From Chitinophagaceae bacterium (GTDB lineage Bacteria > Bacteroidota > Bacteroidia > Chitinophagales > Chitinophagaceae), in assembly GCA_004028765.1 (NCBI GenBank), contig SAIX01000011.1, forward strand, positions 24,503 to 88,502: a stretch of 64,000 nucleotides of DNA, read 5' to 3'. Under the pieces are notes generated by a model. It searched no databases. It was not told the origin of the DNA and saw nothing but the letters and a program-made list of their open reading frames with translations. The position numbers and the translations under genes were made by a program. This document shows, in pieces, positions 8,904-18,776 of this stretch (position 1 is its first letter; the number at the start of each line of letters is the position of its first letter).

Positions 8904-10496
8904 CTACTTAATCAACCACATTTTCGCATTTACATCATCAGTGCCGCCAAACTGTGCTTGCAATGAGGCCTGATAATTTGAAGCGTTATAATTAATTTCA
9001 GAAAGGGGGTACTGCCAACGGAGCGGAATACTGTTGTTAGGAGTACCTACGCCAGGGCCTCCCTGCGTAAATGAAGGAACCCCTGTTCTTCTCCAGTTAT
9101 AATACGACTCAAAACCGGAATTCATCCAGAAAGCTATATATTTCTGCTGAAGAATTTGCGTGAGCCCGGCAGCATTATCTCCTGCATACACTACATTCGG
9201 GTTATTCAAGAATGTATTCAGTTCAAGTGTAACAGAACCTAAATTAGTGTTGGTTCCGTCATAGTTGCCTATCGGTACTGATTTACCATCTGTAATACCA
9301 TACAGGTTCATAGATGCTGCGATACCTGCATTATACCAGTTGGCTCCGGATATTCCGGGAATCCAGCCACGGTTGGCAGCCTCTGCAATATTGAAACACA
9401 TTTCCGGGTAACCGATTAAAATATACGGCTCGCAATTAGCACCTGAGGCTGAAGACATGTACCTGTTATAACTCATACAGGAATACAGGCTATCGGCATT
9501 GAAATTCGACATTTGTGCCTGTGTTTTATTGTTATCCTGTCCCACATATGCCGTAAAATCATTCAGCGACTTACCTCTTTTAATGTAATACAAAGCAGGT
9601 GTAGTAAGCACAAATGTTCTTGGATCTTTATTTGCAGTGAGCAGATTCATGAAAGTCTGGCTGATATTGGCACAATTATTATAAGGAGCGTTACCTGTTC
9701 TGTTAGGGGGGTACAGTGTAATGCTTGTATACTTATATGCCAGGTTATCTGCATTGGAGGTCATAATCGGGTACTTGGCCGGATTGGTAACAATTGCAGC
9801 AAATTGTGCGGGGATGGCCAAATCAGCATTATCCGTAGCACGCTTGCTCAAACTGATGAGTACACGCAATTTGAAAGTATTCACAATTTTCTGCCACTGT
9901 GAAATGGAAAGCCCATAAATATCCCCGTCTATTTTATTAGAAGCAGTAGTAGCTGAGTATAAAGACCCAAGTAAGGTATTGGCCGTATCAAGCATAGCCA
10001 ATGCAGTTTTATATACGGTTTTCTGGGCATCATATACAGGTGTGAGGTTATTTACGTCACCCGCCTGCGACATGGGTATATCGCCTACCCGCTGGCTGAG
10101 CCATATAAATGAATACGCACGGAAAAACTTACTCAAAGCAAAATATACATTCGTGGTGTTCCCGAATTGTTTTTGTGCCTGTTCTTCCAGTTTCGCACAA
10201 TAGCGAATCCTTGAATAGGGATCACTCGTATTTGACCAGTTATAGGCATTGCTTCCGAAATAATATGAATAATTAGAAACAATATTCTGGTTATACCGGT
10301 ATACGGTAGACACAATCGGTTCCTCTTCCTGCTGAAGGTTAGAAGTGATTTGATTTAATAGTAATGAGGCCGGAACCGTGGACGATTCAGATACCACATT
10401 CGGGTTACTCAGCAAATCACCTTTCTGGCAACCTGCAAGCAATACGAAAAGTACTGCTGATGCTAATACGTTGGTAAAATTGAAATACTTTCTCAT
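8904..10496 (-). CDS. SusD/RagB-family outer-membrane substrate-binding lipoprotein
   Basis: About 530 residues. A lipoprotein signal peptide ends at the lipobox LLAGCQ, so the mature protein is lipid-anchored on the outer membrane, where SusD-type proteins form the lid of a SusC channel. The TPR-like N-terminal half (for example FRAYSFIWLSQRVGDIPMS) and the C-terminal motif FWMNSGFESYYNWRRTGVP are typical of the SusD_like_2 subgroup. Start chosen at ATG 10496; an in-frame GTG at 10514 would add six residues ahead of the signal peptide. It follows the SusC gene by 24 bp in one operon. The ligand is unknown; this subgroup is not restricted to glycans. Confidence 0.9.
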   Translation of the reverse strand: MRKYFNFTNVLASAVLFVLLAGCQKGDLLSNPNVVSESSTVPASLLLNQITSNLQQEEEPIVSTVYRYNQNIVSNYSYYFGSNAYNWSNTSDPYSRIRYCAKLEEQAQKQFGNTTNVYFALSKFFRAYSFIWLSQRVGDIPMSQAGDVNNLTPVYDAQKTVYKTALAMLDTANTLLGSLYSATTASNKIDGDIYGLSISQWQKIVNTFKLRVLISLSKRATDNADLAIPAQFAAIVTNPAKYPIMTSNADNLAYKYTSITLYPPNRTGNAPYNNCANISQTFMNLLTANKDPRTFVLTTPALYYIKRGKSLNDFTAYVGQDNNKTQAQMSNFNADSLYSCMSYNRYMSSASGANCEPYILIGYPEMCFNIAEAANRGWIPGISGANWYNAGIAASMNLYGITDGKSVPIGNYDGTNTNLGSVTLELNTFLNNPNVVYAGDNAAGLTQILQQKYIAFWMNSGFESYYNWRRTGVPSFTQGGPGVGTPNNSIPLRWQYPLSEINYNASNYQASLQAQFGGTDDVNAKMWLIK

Positions 10497-10520
10497 ATAA
10501 TTAATTTTAAACACGGGCTT

Positions 10521-13500
10521 TTAGAATGACAGGTTTATATTGATACCAAATCTTCTGCCGGTAGGGCTTTGCAGCAACCCACCATTATTAAGGCTGCGAT
10601 CGTAATCGTTGTACCCAGCAGGGAACTGATCGAGATCAATATCTTTTCTCTCAGCCCAGTATAACAGGTTGCGGCCTACCAGTGAAACCGATGCAGATTT
10701 GATAAATTTATTTTTTGCAAAGAAGCTTGCGGGGAATGTATACCCGATAGTTACTTCGCGAAGCTTTACATAAGAACGATTGATCATCCAGTATTCTGTT
10801 ACACCTGTTAAGCTACCTGTTACAAATGTTTGAACGGTTGTGGGTACATCATTCGGTGCAAATGTGATAGCAGAAAGGTTGGTTATTTGTCCATTGGCGA
10901 AAGTGGGTGTGCCTGAAACGATCTTCACACCTTTTGCAATATACTTACCGGTTGGCGCAGTTGTACCTCCGTTAGTTGTCTGCCATTCTGCCAAACGGGC
11001 GATACCAAAATCGCCTGTGGCCGATTCAATGGCTGTTCCGCCATTCATACCGTCTTTGTATACTTCATCCCAGATCTTACCACCGATACGGCCGTCAAAC
11101 TGAAAACTGAGTGTGAAGTTTTTATACGAAAATTTGTTATTTACACCGAATGTAAAATCAGGGTTCATATAACCGAGCAGACTTCTGTTCCCGTTATCGG
11201 AAGGCGGCGCAAGTGCAAGACCTCCGGAATAGATGATGTTACCTGAACCATCACGTACAAATCCCCTGTCATACAAGGCATCCATCCTGTCACCCACCTG
11301 GTAAGCATGGTTATTTATCGTTAATACTTTTTCAGTTCCGAATATCTCCTTGAGTGTTTCTTTATAGGTAGAATAGTTTAGAGTTACATCCCAGTTCAGG
11401 CCATTTGTGCTTTTCAGCGGACTTCCGGTTATGCTTAGCTCAATACCTTTTTTGCGGGTTGTGATACCATTCACATTCTGGCTGCTGTATCCTGTTGAGC
11501 TGGGTACAGGTAAAGCATAAATCAAAGGACCGTTATCACTTACAAAATAGGTGAGGTCAAAACCGATCCTGTTTTTGAGGAAACGCATATCCATACCGGC
11601 TTCATACGATATACGGTTAGCAGGTTTGATATTAGGGTTCGCGATCGTGCTTGAGAAATTAACAGAAGAGGTATTATTATAATAACTGGTAATTCCGTAA
11701 GCATTCTGATTCGCATAGTTTGGACCGTCGTAAGATGATACCAGGTCCGTACCATATCCCAATAACCCCCCGTTTGTACTTTGCCCTGTGATCTGTGTAA
11801 AGGCTGAAGCCACGGTAGGTGTGGTTAATGCGCTTTTTACATCTGCAAATGATCCGCGTAGTTTAAAAAAGGAAATCAGTTCAGGCAATTTTATATAGTC
11901 GCTGATAACTGAACTGAGTGAAACAGAGGGATAATAATAAGTAGCATTCTGCGAAGGCAGTGTTGACAAATTATCTAAGCGGCCGGTGTGAGAAAGCGTA
12001 AAGTATTTTTTATATCCGAAATCAATTGAATAAAATGCACTGTACACCTGCATTTTTGATCCCCACGTATAACTCAATGCCGGCGAGATGGAATTGGACA
12101 AAGCATACAGATTCGGTACAGAGAGTGATTTCGTAGTTCCATAAAATGAGTTGTAACTGAATGAACGGGAGGCGCCACCCACGAGCCCTGTGATACTGAT
12201 ATCACCCATTTTTTTGTCGTAATTGGCGATCAGGTCAGTATTATTTTCGAACAGGTTGCGGCGGTCTTCTCTGTAATCACCATACCATCCAAAAGTATAC
12301 CAGGGCGTATATGTGTTCAAGTTAATACCTGCAGGAACCTGCTCCGTACGTGTCTGACTCCAGGTGGATACCTGTGAACGCAGGTTAAGGCTCAGGTTCT
12401 TATTTACTTTATAAGAAAGTTTTACCTGGCCAGTCACATCTGATTTATCATGAGAACGGAGCCATTTTTTTGCAATAAACCAGGCGCTGTTCTCACGTCC
12501 ATATTCCTGCGCATATGGAATCAGGTCCTGAACACCCTGCGGGCCTTTGTAAATATCTTTCAGATCATCAATATTATAATCTGCCGATCCATATACTTTG
12601 AACATATAGATATATGAGTTCGGTCCATAGTTTACATCCGGAATATTCGGCGAGTACTGTTTATTATAATTCAGGCTGGCCTCTAAACGGAGATTACTGG
12701 TAAGGTTATACCCGGCCGTGAGGAACATATTGTATATGTTCAGTTTGGTATTTGGCGCTACTCCTTTCTGATTCATATTCGATACTGAAATTCTGATATC
12801 AGACTTATCCGTTGCTGCCGAAAGCGATACGTTATTGGTATTGATGATACCTGTTTGCATGAACTTGTGAAAATTGTCTGCACCGCGGGCTGTCCAGGGT
12901 GTGGCGGTACGCGTTTGTGTAACAGGATCCCATGGGCTATCAAACTGTTTTACAAGCTGTCCTTCAAAACGAGGCCCCCATTCCGGTAAGCGTTGTTTAT
13001 TATCATACAACACATCACCATACGAATATTTAAATGTGGTACCACGTCCATATTCTGTCTGACTAACCGGTTCAGCAATAAACCCTTTTTCAAAAACAGT
13101 ACTGGAATTCACATCTACCTGCCAGCCTTTTTTGTCTTTGGTGCCTCTTTTAGTAGTAATTACAATGGCTCCATTAATACCCCGTGAGCCGTACAGCGCA
13201 GCTGCATTCGCACCTTTCAGCACAGAATAACTTTCGATATCGTCCGGGCTTACGTTCCATGTATCGGTATTCACAGGTACGCCATCAATCACAAAGAGAA
13301 GATCTTTGCTGCCTCGCAGAACAAGTTCAGGGCGGCCCAGCATTTCAGGACTGGCACCAACACTAAGCCCGGCTACTTTCCCAACCAGTGAGTTAATCGG
13401 ATTGGCATCCCTGGCTTTGGTAAGATCTGCGCCTTTTACTTCCTGAATGGTATAGCCAAGACGCTTGATCTCTTTTTTAATACCATAAGCGGTTACGACC

Positions 13501-13826
13501 ACATCGGTAAGTTGTTTGGTATCGTCTTCCAATACTATTACTACAGAAGCTTTCCCGGTAATGTCTGTTTCATTAGAAACAAAGCCAATAGATTTAACTA
13601 AAATCTTTTGCTCTGATGCCGGAACCGAGATAACAAAATTACCTGTGTTATCAGTTACTGTAGTTCGTTTGGAAACAAGGCCTGACACAGATGCCCCGGA
13701 AATCCCGACACCCTGTTTATTCTGTACAGTGCCTGAAATTTTCTTGTCCTGCGCAGTTGCCTCAAGAAAAGAAAAAAATGAAATTGCGAGAAAGATTCTC
13801 AGCAATGAGTTTTTGGTTGCTTGCAT
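10521..13826 (-). CDS. SusC/RagA-family TonB-dependent outer-membrane receptor
   Basis: 1101 residues. Order: signal peptide (1 to about 25, ending ATAQ), carboxypeptidase-regulatory-like domain (about 29-110, KISGTVQNKQGVGISGASV), plug domain (about 115-225, including VVVTAYG TonB-box-like start, GKVAGLSV and the SusC hallmark YGSRGINGAIVITTKRG), then a 22-strand-type barrel ending in FGININLSF. It imports an oligomer bound by its SusD partner using TonB energy. No glycosidase follows in the operon, so the substrate is not indicated. The upstream region 13860-13953 holds repeated half-sites that probably control it. Confidence 0.93.
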   Translation of the reverse strand: MQATKNSLLRIFLAISFFSFLEATAQDKKISGTVQNKQGVGISGASVSGLVSKRTTVTDNTGNFVISVPASEQKILVKSIGFVSNETDITGKASVVIVLEDDTKQLTDVVVTAYGIKKEIKRLGYTIQEVKGADLTKARDANPINSLVGKVAGLSVGASPEMLGRPELVLRGSKDLLFVIDGVPVNTDTWNVSPDDIESYSVLKGANAAALYGSRGINGAIVITTKRGTKDKKGWQVDVNSSTVFEKGFIAEPVSQTEYGRGTTFKYSYGDVLYDNKQRLPEWGPRFEGQLVKQFDSPWDPVTQTRTATPWTARGADNFHKFMQTGIINTNNVSLSAATDKSDIRISVSNMNQKGVAPNTKLNIYNMFLTAGYNLTSNLRLEASLNYNKQYSPNIPDVNYGPNSYIYMFKVYGSADYNIDDLKDIYKGPQGVQDLIPYAQEYGRENSAWFIAKKWLRSHDKSDVTGQVKLSYKVNKNLSLNLRSQVSTWSQTRTEQVPAGINLNTYTPWYTFGWYGDYREDRRNLFENNTDLIANYDKKMGDISITGLVGGASRSFSYNSFYGTTKSLSVPNLYALSNSISPALSYTWGSKMQVYSAFYSIDFGYKKYFTLSHTGRLDNLSTLPSQNATYYYPSVSLSSVISDYIKLPELISFFKLRGSFADVKSALTTPTVASAFTQITGQSTNGGLLGYGTDLVSSYDGPNYANQNAYGITSYYNNTSSVNFSSTIANPNIKPANRISYEAGMDMRFLKNRIGFDLTYFVSDNGPLIYALPVPSSTGYSSQNVNGITTRKKGIELSITGSPLKSTNGLNWDVTLNYSTYKETLKEIFGTEKVLTINNHAYQVGDRMDALYDRGFVRDGSGNIIYSGGLALAPPSDNGNRSLLGYMNPDFTFGVNNKFSYKNFTLSFQFDGRIGGKIWDEVYKDGMNGGTAIESATGDFGIARLAEWQTTNGGTTAPTGKYIAKGVKIVSGTPTFANGQITNLSAITFAPNDVPTTVQTFVTGSLTGVTEYWMINRSYVKLREVTIGYTFPASFFAKNKFIKSASVSLVGRNLLYWAERKDIDLDQFPAGYNDYDRSLNNGGLLQSPTGRRFGININLSF

Positions 13827-13859
13827 GCTTTACGATTTGCAAACAAAATTTATCGAGAT

Positions 13860-13953
13860 ATGTTACCGTAAGTTTGATTTTACGTTAACCGAATATTATC
13901 AAAAAGCCGGTAACATTCAGTATACATTTTGATAATGTTGCGGTAACATTCAG
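13860..13953. promoter_or_regulatory. Repeated TGTTACCG half-sites and inverted repeat upstream of susC
   Basis: Two exact 13-bp direct copies of CGGTAACATTCAG (13908-13920 and 13941-13953), start-to-start 33 bp (about three helical turns), and one inverted copy ATGTTACCG at 13860-13868. A separate perfect 10-bp inverted repeat ATTATCAAAA/TTTTGATAAT (13895-13904, 13927-13936) brackets the first copy. The central CG and TGTTACCG arms resemble LacI-family operator halves. Lies between the divergent susC and phosphatase genes, so either or both could be controlled. Confidence 0.55.
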
Positions 13954-13989
13954 AAGAAATTTATCTGCTTCTTTTACACAAATAATATT

Positions 13990-14802
13990 ATGAAGACGGC
14001 TTTTTCATTTTTTATTGCATGTATATCCATTTCATCGGATTACACACAAATAACAGATAGCTCTTTACGGAAAATCAACTTGGAAAATGCAGTAAACTTC
14101 AGAGACCTTGGCGGATACAAAACCAGCAACGGCAAAACCGTTAAGTGGGGAGTGCTGTACAGATCGGGCGAGATCAACCGGTTAAATACCGCAGACCTTG
14201 CATTACTCAAAAAAAAGAACATTCATACCATTATTGATTTCCGAGGCGCTGAAGAATCCAGAAAGGCTCCGGATGCTACATGGAGTAATGTTGAATACAT
14301 CCGTTGCGGGGCTGGCAGTGAAGGGCTCACCGACTGGATGCAGCAGTTACGAACTGTACGAAACGGTGATTCCATGATGACAGCTTTTTACAGCAATGTG
14401 GATTCGCTGGGGTTTCGATATAAAATACTGTTTCACCGGCTTGGTTCTTTACAAGAAAATGACGCACTTCTTTTTCACTGCACAGCAGGAAAAGACAGAA
14501 CAGGTATCGCTGCTTCGCTTATACTCTATCTATTAGGTGTTCCTGAAGAAACTATTTTGCAGGATTATGAGGCCAGTAACTATTACAGGAAGTCCGAAAC
14601 TGAAAAAAACATACGCATGATGTCAGCAATAGGCATCCACAAGGATGTGGCAGCCGACCTGATGTCTGTCAAAAGGAGTTACCTGAAAGCTACCTGGGAT
14701 GCATTGTCAAAAAAATATGGCTCCATTGATGAATTTCTCTTAGAGGAATTTGGTATCAGTGAAACGCAAAAACAATTTATAAGAAGTAAACTTCTTGACT
14801 AG
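13990..14802 (+). CDS. Secreted tyrosine/serine protein phosphatase (Y_phosphatase3-type)
   Basis: 270 residues with an N-terminal signal-like segment (about 1-19). The family entry motif NFRDLGGYKTSNG (residues about 36-48) and LYRSGEINRL are followed by the Cys-based phosphatase P-loop HCTAGKDRTG (residues 163-172), with C164 as nucleophile and R170 as phosphate-binding Arg. These match the PF13350 family, whose members include bacterial dual-specificity and phosphoinositide phosphatases. Divergent from susC with 163 bp between starts, so it may share the repeated operator. Substrate unknown; a secreted location is inferred from the N-terminus. Confidence 0.87.
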   Translation: MKTAFSFFIACISISSDYTQITDSSLRKINLENAVNFRDLGGYKTSNGKTVKWGVLYRSGEINRLNTADLALLKKKNIHTIIDFRGAEESRKAPDATWSNVEYIRCGAGSEGLTDWMQQLRTVRNGDSMMTAFYSNVDSLGFRYKILFHRLGSLQENDALLFHCTAGKDRTGIAASLILYLLGVPEETILQDYEASNYYRKSETEKNIRMMSAIGIHKDVAADLMSVKRSYLKATWDALSKKYGSIDEFLLEEFGISETQKQFIRSKLLD

Positions 14803-14912
14803 TTATTGATAAGAAAGAAATAATCAAAAAGATTTTTCAGCTCATCAGATAAGTATCCATATGATACCCGACCCTTTCTGTTTACTGTTGATACTTTGAT
14901 TTATGCAAGTAT

Positions 14913-14970
14913 ATCCTGTTATAGTCATACTACAGAATGCAAATGACTATAACAGGATCTTTTGCTTTTA
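14913..14970 (+). terminator. Long inverted repeat, probable terminator after the phosphatase gene
   Basis: Perfect 16-bp arms ATCCTGTTATAGTCAT (14913-14928) and ATGACTATAACAGGAT (14943-14958), 14-nt loop, followed by CTTTTGCTTTT. It lies 110 bp past the phosphatase stop and about 100 bp before the convergent oxidoreductase end, so it may serve both. Confidence 0.55.
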
Positions 14971-15056
14971 ACAAAACCGCCCGGATAAAAAACCAATATA
15001 AGCGCAGTCATTACAGTCGTTTCCTGCCAGGTATTTCTATTATTTCAATGGCTGTT

Positions 15057-16403
15057 TTAAAGCTTCGGCTCCCATCCCTTCTCGTATTCACGGTCCCAAA
15101 GCTTCATACCATCCTTGTCGAGTATATGACCGTTCGCGGTATTTACGTTATATGGTTTTCCTATGCGATAAGAAATATTAGCATAGTGACACATCATTTG
15201 GCTAATTGCTCCTTCCTCTATCGGTGAGTTCAATTTATTTTCCTTTCCACGAATAACGTTAAAGAAGTTGGCTATGTGTGCATCTGTCATGTCGCCGCCA
15301 CCGCCAAGAGCTGTTCCCGCTTCAGTACCGGAAGACTTACTATCCCTGACTTTCTTTCCCATCCTGTCGTATAAGGTATACCCATTTCGGTTTACGAAAA
15401 CCGTTCCTTCGCTTCCATAGATAATTGTACCGCGGTCGCTTCCATAGGTACTGTAGCCTGAACGGCTTTTGCCATCCCATTTAATAATTTTATTTCCCGG
15501 GAAACGGAAAGTTGCATCCATCGTATCATAAACCACCCAGCCATCGTTTTTGAAATGCCGTTTGTCTGCCTCTACAAATACATGCTCGGGATAGGTGACC
15601 TGCATTGCCCACCTCGCAACATCGAGCTCGTGTGTGGCATTGTTTCCGGTTTCGGCTGTGCCCCATACCCAGCCATACCAATGCCAGTTATAATCCCAGG
15701 TGTTGTCGTTATATTCTGTATGCGGTGCGGGACCCTGCCAGAGCTCCCAATCCAATCCCTCGGGAACCGGTGCTTTTTTAGCTACCGGAACTTCGCCCCG
15801 GCTGTTTGTATAAAATGCAACTGCTTTGTATACATCGCCAATAATACCTTTATGAATCCCGGCTATAATTTCCTGCGATTCTCTGGCAGATCGTTGCTGA
15901 TTCCCCATCTGAATCACCTTGTTGTATTTTTTCTGAAAAGCTACCAGTAACTCACCCTCACGTGGATTATGGCTGCAAGGCTTTTCTATATAAACATGCT
16001 TCCCTGCCTGCATGGCCATCCAGGTTCCCGGTGCATGCCAATGGTCAGGGGTAGCATTAAAAATGGCATCTACATTTTTGTCGTTCCATACATCATGAAT
16101 ATCGCTAACCAGTTGTGCCTTCCCGGAAATTTTTCCATTCAGGTCTTTACCAACTTTTTCGCGCTGTTTTTTCATCACATCGCAGATGTAAGCAACATCC
16201 ACATTGTTGTTTTTATTCTGCAGGGCAGAATAGTATGCACTCACCCGTCGGCCACAGCCCATAAGTGCAATGTTCAGGCGGTCGTTCGCGCCGATAATCC
16301 TTGCATAACTTTTAGGGGAGAATCCGGAAGCGACGCCTCCAAATCCTATACCGGCTGCTCCAAGCGAAACATTCCGAATAAATTCTCTGCGATTTGTACT
16401 CAT
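15057..16403 (-). CDS. Gfo/Idh/MocA-family oxidoreductase with Tat signal
   Basis: 448 residues. The N-terminus NRREFIRNVSLGAAGIGFGG is a twin-arginine signal, so the folded, cofactor-loaded enzyme is exported. Then the NAD(P)-binding Rossmann fold starts at LNIALMGCGRRVSAY, and the family signature EKPCSHNPREGE carries the conserved Lys of the E-K-P motif. The C-terminal alpha/beta domain includes NATHELDVARWAM with the catalytic-region His. Members of this Tat-exported subgroup act on sugars or inositols; substrate not determined. Single-gene unit on the minus strand. Confidence 0.9.
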   Translation of the reverse strand: MSTNRREFIRNVSLGAAGIGFGGVASGFSPKSYARIIGANDRLNIALMGCGRRVSAYYSALQNKNNNVDVAYICDVMKKQREKVGKDLNGKISGKAQLVSDIHDVWNDKNVDAIFNATPDHWHAPGTWMAMQAGKHVYIEKPCSHNPREGELLVAFQKKYNKVIQMGNQQRSARESQEIIAGIHKGIIGDVYKAVAFYTNSRGEVPVAKKAPVPEGLDWELWQGPAPHTEYNDNTWDYNWHWYGWVWGTAETGNNATHELDVARWAMQVTYPEHVFVEADKRHFKNDGWVVYDTMDATFRFPGNKIIKWDGKSRSGYSTYGSDRGTIIYGSEGTVFVNRNGYTLYDRMGKKVRDSKSSGTEAGTALGGGGDMTDAHIANFFNVIRGKENKLNSPIEEGAISQMMCHYANISYRIGKPYNVNTANGHILDKDGMKLWDREYEKGWEPKL

Positions 16404-16833
16404 AACTATATTAATTAAGGGGTAATGGTTTCTGATTATAGGCGATCATGGAGCAGTTGATACAAACCTCTTTTATATGGCTGTTAAAATTCACGTGTTA
16501 AATTAAGAATAATTCGAAGCAGAACCTAAAAAATACAGACCAGTAAATTTAATGTGTTGTACAAAGCCGGTTACCTTCCTGTTTCAGGAAACGGGTAGTT
16601 TTTAGTGATCAATTATTCGGGTTGCCACATTGTGTATCATTCCGGCTGGTATCTTTTCTTTTTATAAAGCATTTCCGGACCGAATTACAGCCGGTGTTCC
16701 GGTACCTGGAGAAGTTGTGGGCTCCAGCACCGGTTTATTTCGGTTACATTAAAACTTCGTTTGAAACAGGAACCTGTGTTTACAATATAATTCGCAATCA
16801 CACTAAACTTCTGTTACCCGTAGTTGCTCTTAG
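16404..16833. other. Intergenic region, no convincing gene
   Basis: About 430 bp between two minus-strand genes. Contains a small hairpin TTCCTG-TTT-CAGGAA near 16576-16590 followed by ACGGGTAGTTTTTA, which reads as a plus-strand terminator shape but has no plus-strand gene before it. An 82-codon open frame here shows no coding character. Confidence 0.45.
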
Positions 16834-17334
16834 CTATGATTTAGGTTCATTTTTATTGATCCAAAGATAGAATTCATAATCTGTGTCGGGGATATTTTCA
16901 GTAATGCCAAACGACCTGGCCATTGTTATAATCTGCCCTCTATGATATGAGTTATGATTTATCGTATGAAGAATGAATTGATATCTTGTCTTTATCATTG
17001 TGGGTGATGGAACATTTGTCAATAGATCTTCATCGGTAAAAAAAGAAACCATTTCAATCATTTTTTGGGAGCCTTTAAGTAATTCCTCGATAACCAAATC
17101 TACAGAGCCAGTTTTTATTTGTTCTTCTAATGAATGAATCTCCGCAACCTCAATGATTACATGCCAGAAATTCTGGGCATTTTTCATATGCTGTAAAGTA
17201 AGATCGATACTTGAAAAACTGGATGGGGTTTCTTTATAGAGCAGGCGAACATCTAACGATTTGAGCCAGTCAGTCAGTGCTTTGTTTGCCCAGTGATTGT
17301 ACCTGGTATAATCAAGTATGGCAGCCTTTAACAC
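16834..17334 (-). CDS. DinB-family (four-helix, metal-binding) protein
   Basis: About 166 residues with the DinB/YfiT fold pattern: YNHWANKALTDWL in helix 1, LQHMKNAQNFWHV in helix 2, and HTINHNSYHRGQI in the third. The three-His metal site corresponds to the His of LQHM and the two His of HNSYHRG. DinB-like proteins are often thiol-dependent S-transferases (bacillithiol or related) or unassigned stress proteins. Start is taken as GTG at 17334; a TTG one codon upstream is equally possible. Stand-alone gene. Confidence 0.82.
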   Translation of the reverse strand: MLKAAILDYTRYNHWANKALTDWLKSLDVRLLYKETPSSFSSIDLTLQHMKNAQNFWHVIIEVAEIHSLEEQIKTGSVDLVIEELLKGSQKMIEMVSFFTDEDLLTNVPSPTMIKTRYQFILHTINHNSYHRGQIITMARSFGITENIPDTDYEFYLWINKNEPKS

Positions 17335-17435
17335 CAAATCAATTTTAAAGTTTATGCTTTATACGAAACTTGTTTAGCTGTTTTTTATAGTACGCTGTTC
17401 TGCCCCGATTCTGCCAAGATCCCAGTATTTGCGAA

Positions 17436-17462
17436 GGCCGGTTATTCATCGATAGACCGGCC
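17436..17462. other. GC-rich hairpin in intergenic DNA
   Basis: GGCCGGT (17436-17442) and ACCGGCC (17456-17462) with a 13-nt loop, no T tract on either side, in the roughly 280-bp gap between the DinB-like and P1-peptidase genes. No gene is otherwise supported in that gap. Confidence 0.35.
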
Positions 17463-17615
17463 CGGAACAATGCCTGGTTGAAAAAAATTATTGAAGTTAA
17501 GAGCTGACGATGCGAAATAAACTTCAAACCCGAACCGGTGGTGATTCTTACAATAACTGATATTGCAATATCTAACCCTGCTTTTTGCAAATACTGTGGT
17601 TGGCTTTAATATTTT

Positions 17616-18776
17616 TTATTTTATCCTGTTGTATTTTTTTAATAAGTCAATGACCAGCTTATGTGGAAGCCCATACGCCTTATTTCCGTTGATGCCTTCC
17701 ATCGTTTCAGCTGCAACCATTGCATTGATAATTGCTTCTTCAACTGCCTGAACTGTTGCTTCGAACAAAGGATTGATTAAATCATTCGGCAGCTCGTCAA
17801 CCTTTGTAAAATCTTTTCTCTGGAATGCAGCCTGATTAGCCGTTGAGAATGCGATAAAGATATCGCCGGAACCATTTTCCCCACGACCACCAACAATCCC
17901 TATTCCAAGCGGCACTCTCGCTGCAATCCGCTTTAGCTGATGCGGAAGCAATGGTGCATCTGTAGCAACTACAACGATAATTGAACCGTCTCCTTCCTGT
18001 CTGTAGGATGGCGCTGCTTTTAATTCATAATTCATCGTGTCTTTTAGTTCTTTGCCCACAGGCACTCCGGCAATTGTCAGGTTTTTTTTGCTTCCGAAGT
18101 TTGATTGCACCAATACGCCAACTGTATATGTTGAGTCTTTGATTTTTATAACTCTTGAGGACGTGCCGGTACCTCCTTTAAACCCTAAACACATCATTCC
18201 TGTTCCACCTCCCACATTTCCTTCTTTCAAAAAACCAGTTTTGGCGCTGTCCAATGCTTCATATGCATTGCTTTCTTTGACATGAAAGCCATAAATATCG
18301 TTCAGGAAACCATCATATGTTTCTGCAACAACCGGGTAAGTGTACCAAAAATCTTCTTTGTACCAACCTGTTTTCACAAACCATTTTAAAACGGCATCTC
18401 TAACAACGCCAACGCTGTTTGTATTTGTAATCATGATCGGTGTTTCCAAAAAACCAGATTCAGTTATCCAGGTTGTGCCGGTCATTTCTCCGTTTCCATT
18501 TAAAGAATACCAATTTGCATAAACCGGATTATTGTTTCTGCCTCTGGGCAAAATTGCCGTAACACCTGTTCTTGCCGGTCCTTTGCCCCTGATATTTTTG
18601 CCTTCGCCTGAAATAATGGTACTGTAACCAACCTCAACGCCTTTTACATCCGTTATTGCATTAAACTTTCCCGGCGTTCCGTTAAATGGAATTCCGATAT
18701 CTCTTGCTCTTGGTTTCTGGCCATAGATATACGATTGGATAAGTAAAAGAAGGCAGAGAGATTTTAAATATTTCAT
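17616..18776 (-). CDS. P1-family (DmpA-like) self-processing aminopeptidase, secreted
   Basis: 386 residues with a signal peptide (1 to about 19, ending YIYG-Q). Matches the DmpA/BapA family of N-terminal-nucleophile peptidases, which autocleave into alpha and beta chains and release N-terminal residues from peptides, including D- or beta-amino acids. Visible family blocks: ARDIGIPFNGTPGKFNAITD, GGGTGMMCLGFKGGTGTSSR, and the processing site EGDGSIIVVVATDAPLLPHQ, in which Gly264-Ser265 is the expected cleavage point and Ser265 the nucleophile. GIGIVGGRGENGSGDIF follows. Length is as in the family. Stand-alone gene. Confidence 0.9.
   Translation of the reverse strand: MKYLKSLCLLLLIQSYIYGQKPRARDIGIPFNGTPGKFNAITDVKGVEVGYSTIISGEGKNIRGKGPARTGVTAILPRGRNNNPVYANWYSLNGNGEMTGTTWITESGFLETPIMITNTNSVGVVRDAVLKWFVKTGWYKEDFWYTYPVVAETYDGFLNDIYGFHVKESNAYEALDSAKTGFLKEGNVGGGTGMMCLGFKGGTGTSSRVIKIKDSTYTVGVLVQSNFGSKKNLTIAGVPVGKELKDTMNYELKAAPSYRQEGDGSIIVVVATDAPLLPHQLKRIAARVPLGIGIVGGRGENGSGDIFIAFSTANQAAFQRKDFTKVDELPNDLINPLFEATVQAVEEAIINAMVAAETMEGINGNKAYGLPHKLVIDLLKKYNRIK

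Noticed and set aside
14937..15227. 96-codon plus-strand frame
   Set aside because: Overlaps the end of the Gfo/Idh/MocA gene in antisense and the terminator arm; shadow frame.
17345..17590. 81-codon minus-strand frame upstream of the DinB-like gene
   Set aside because: Contains the 17436 hairpin, residue composition is not protein-like, and no start context or partner supports it.
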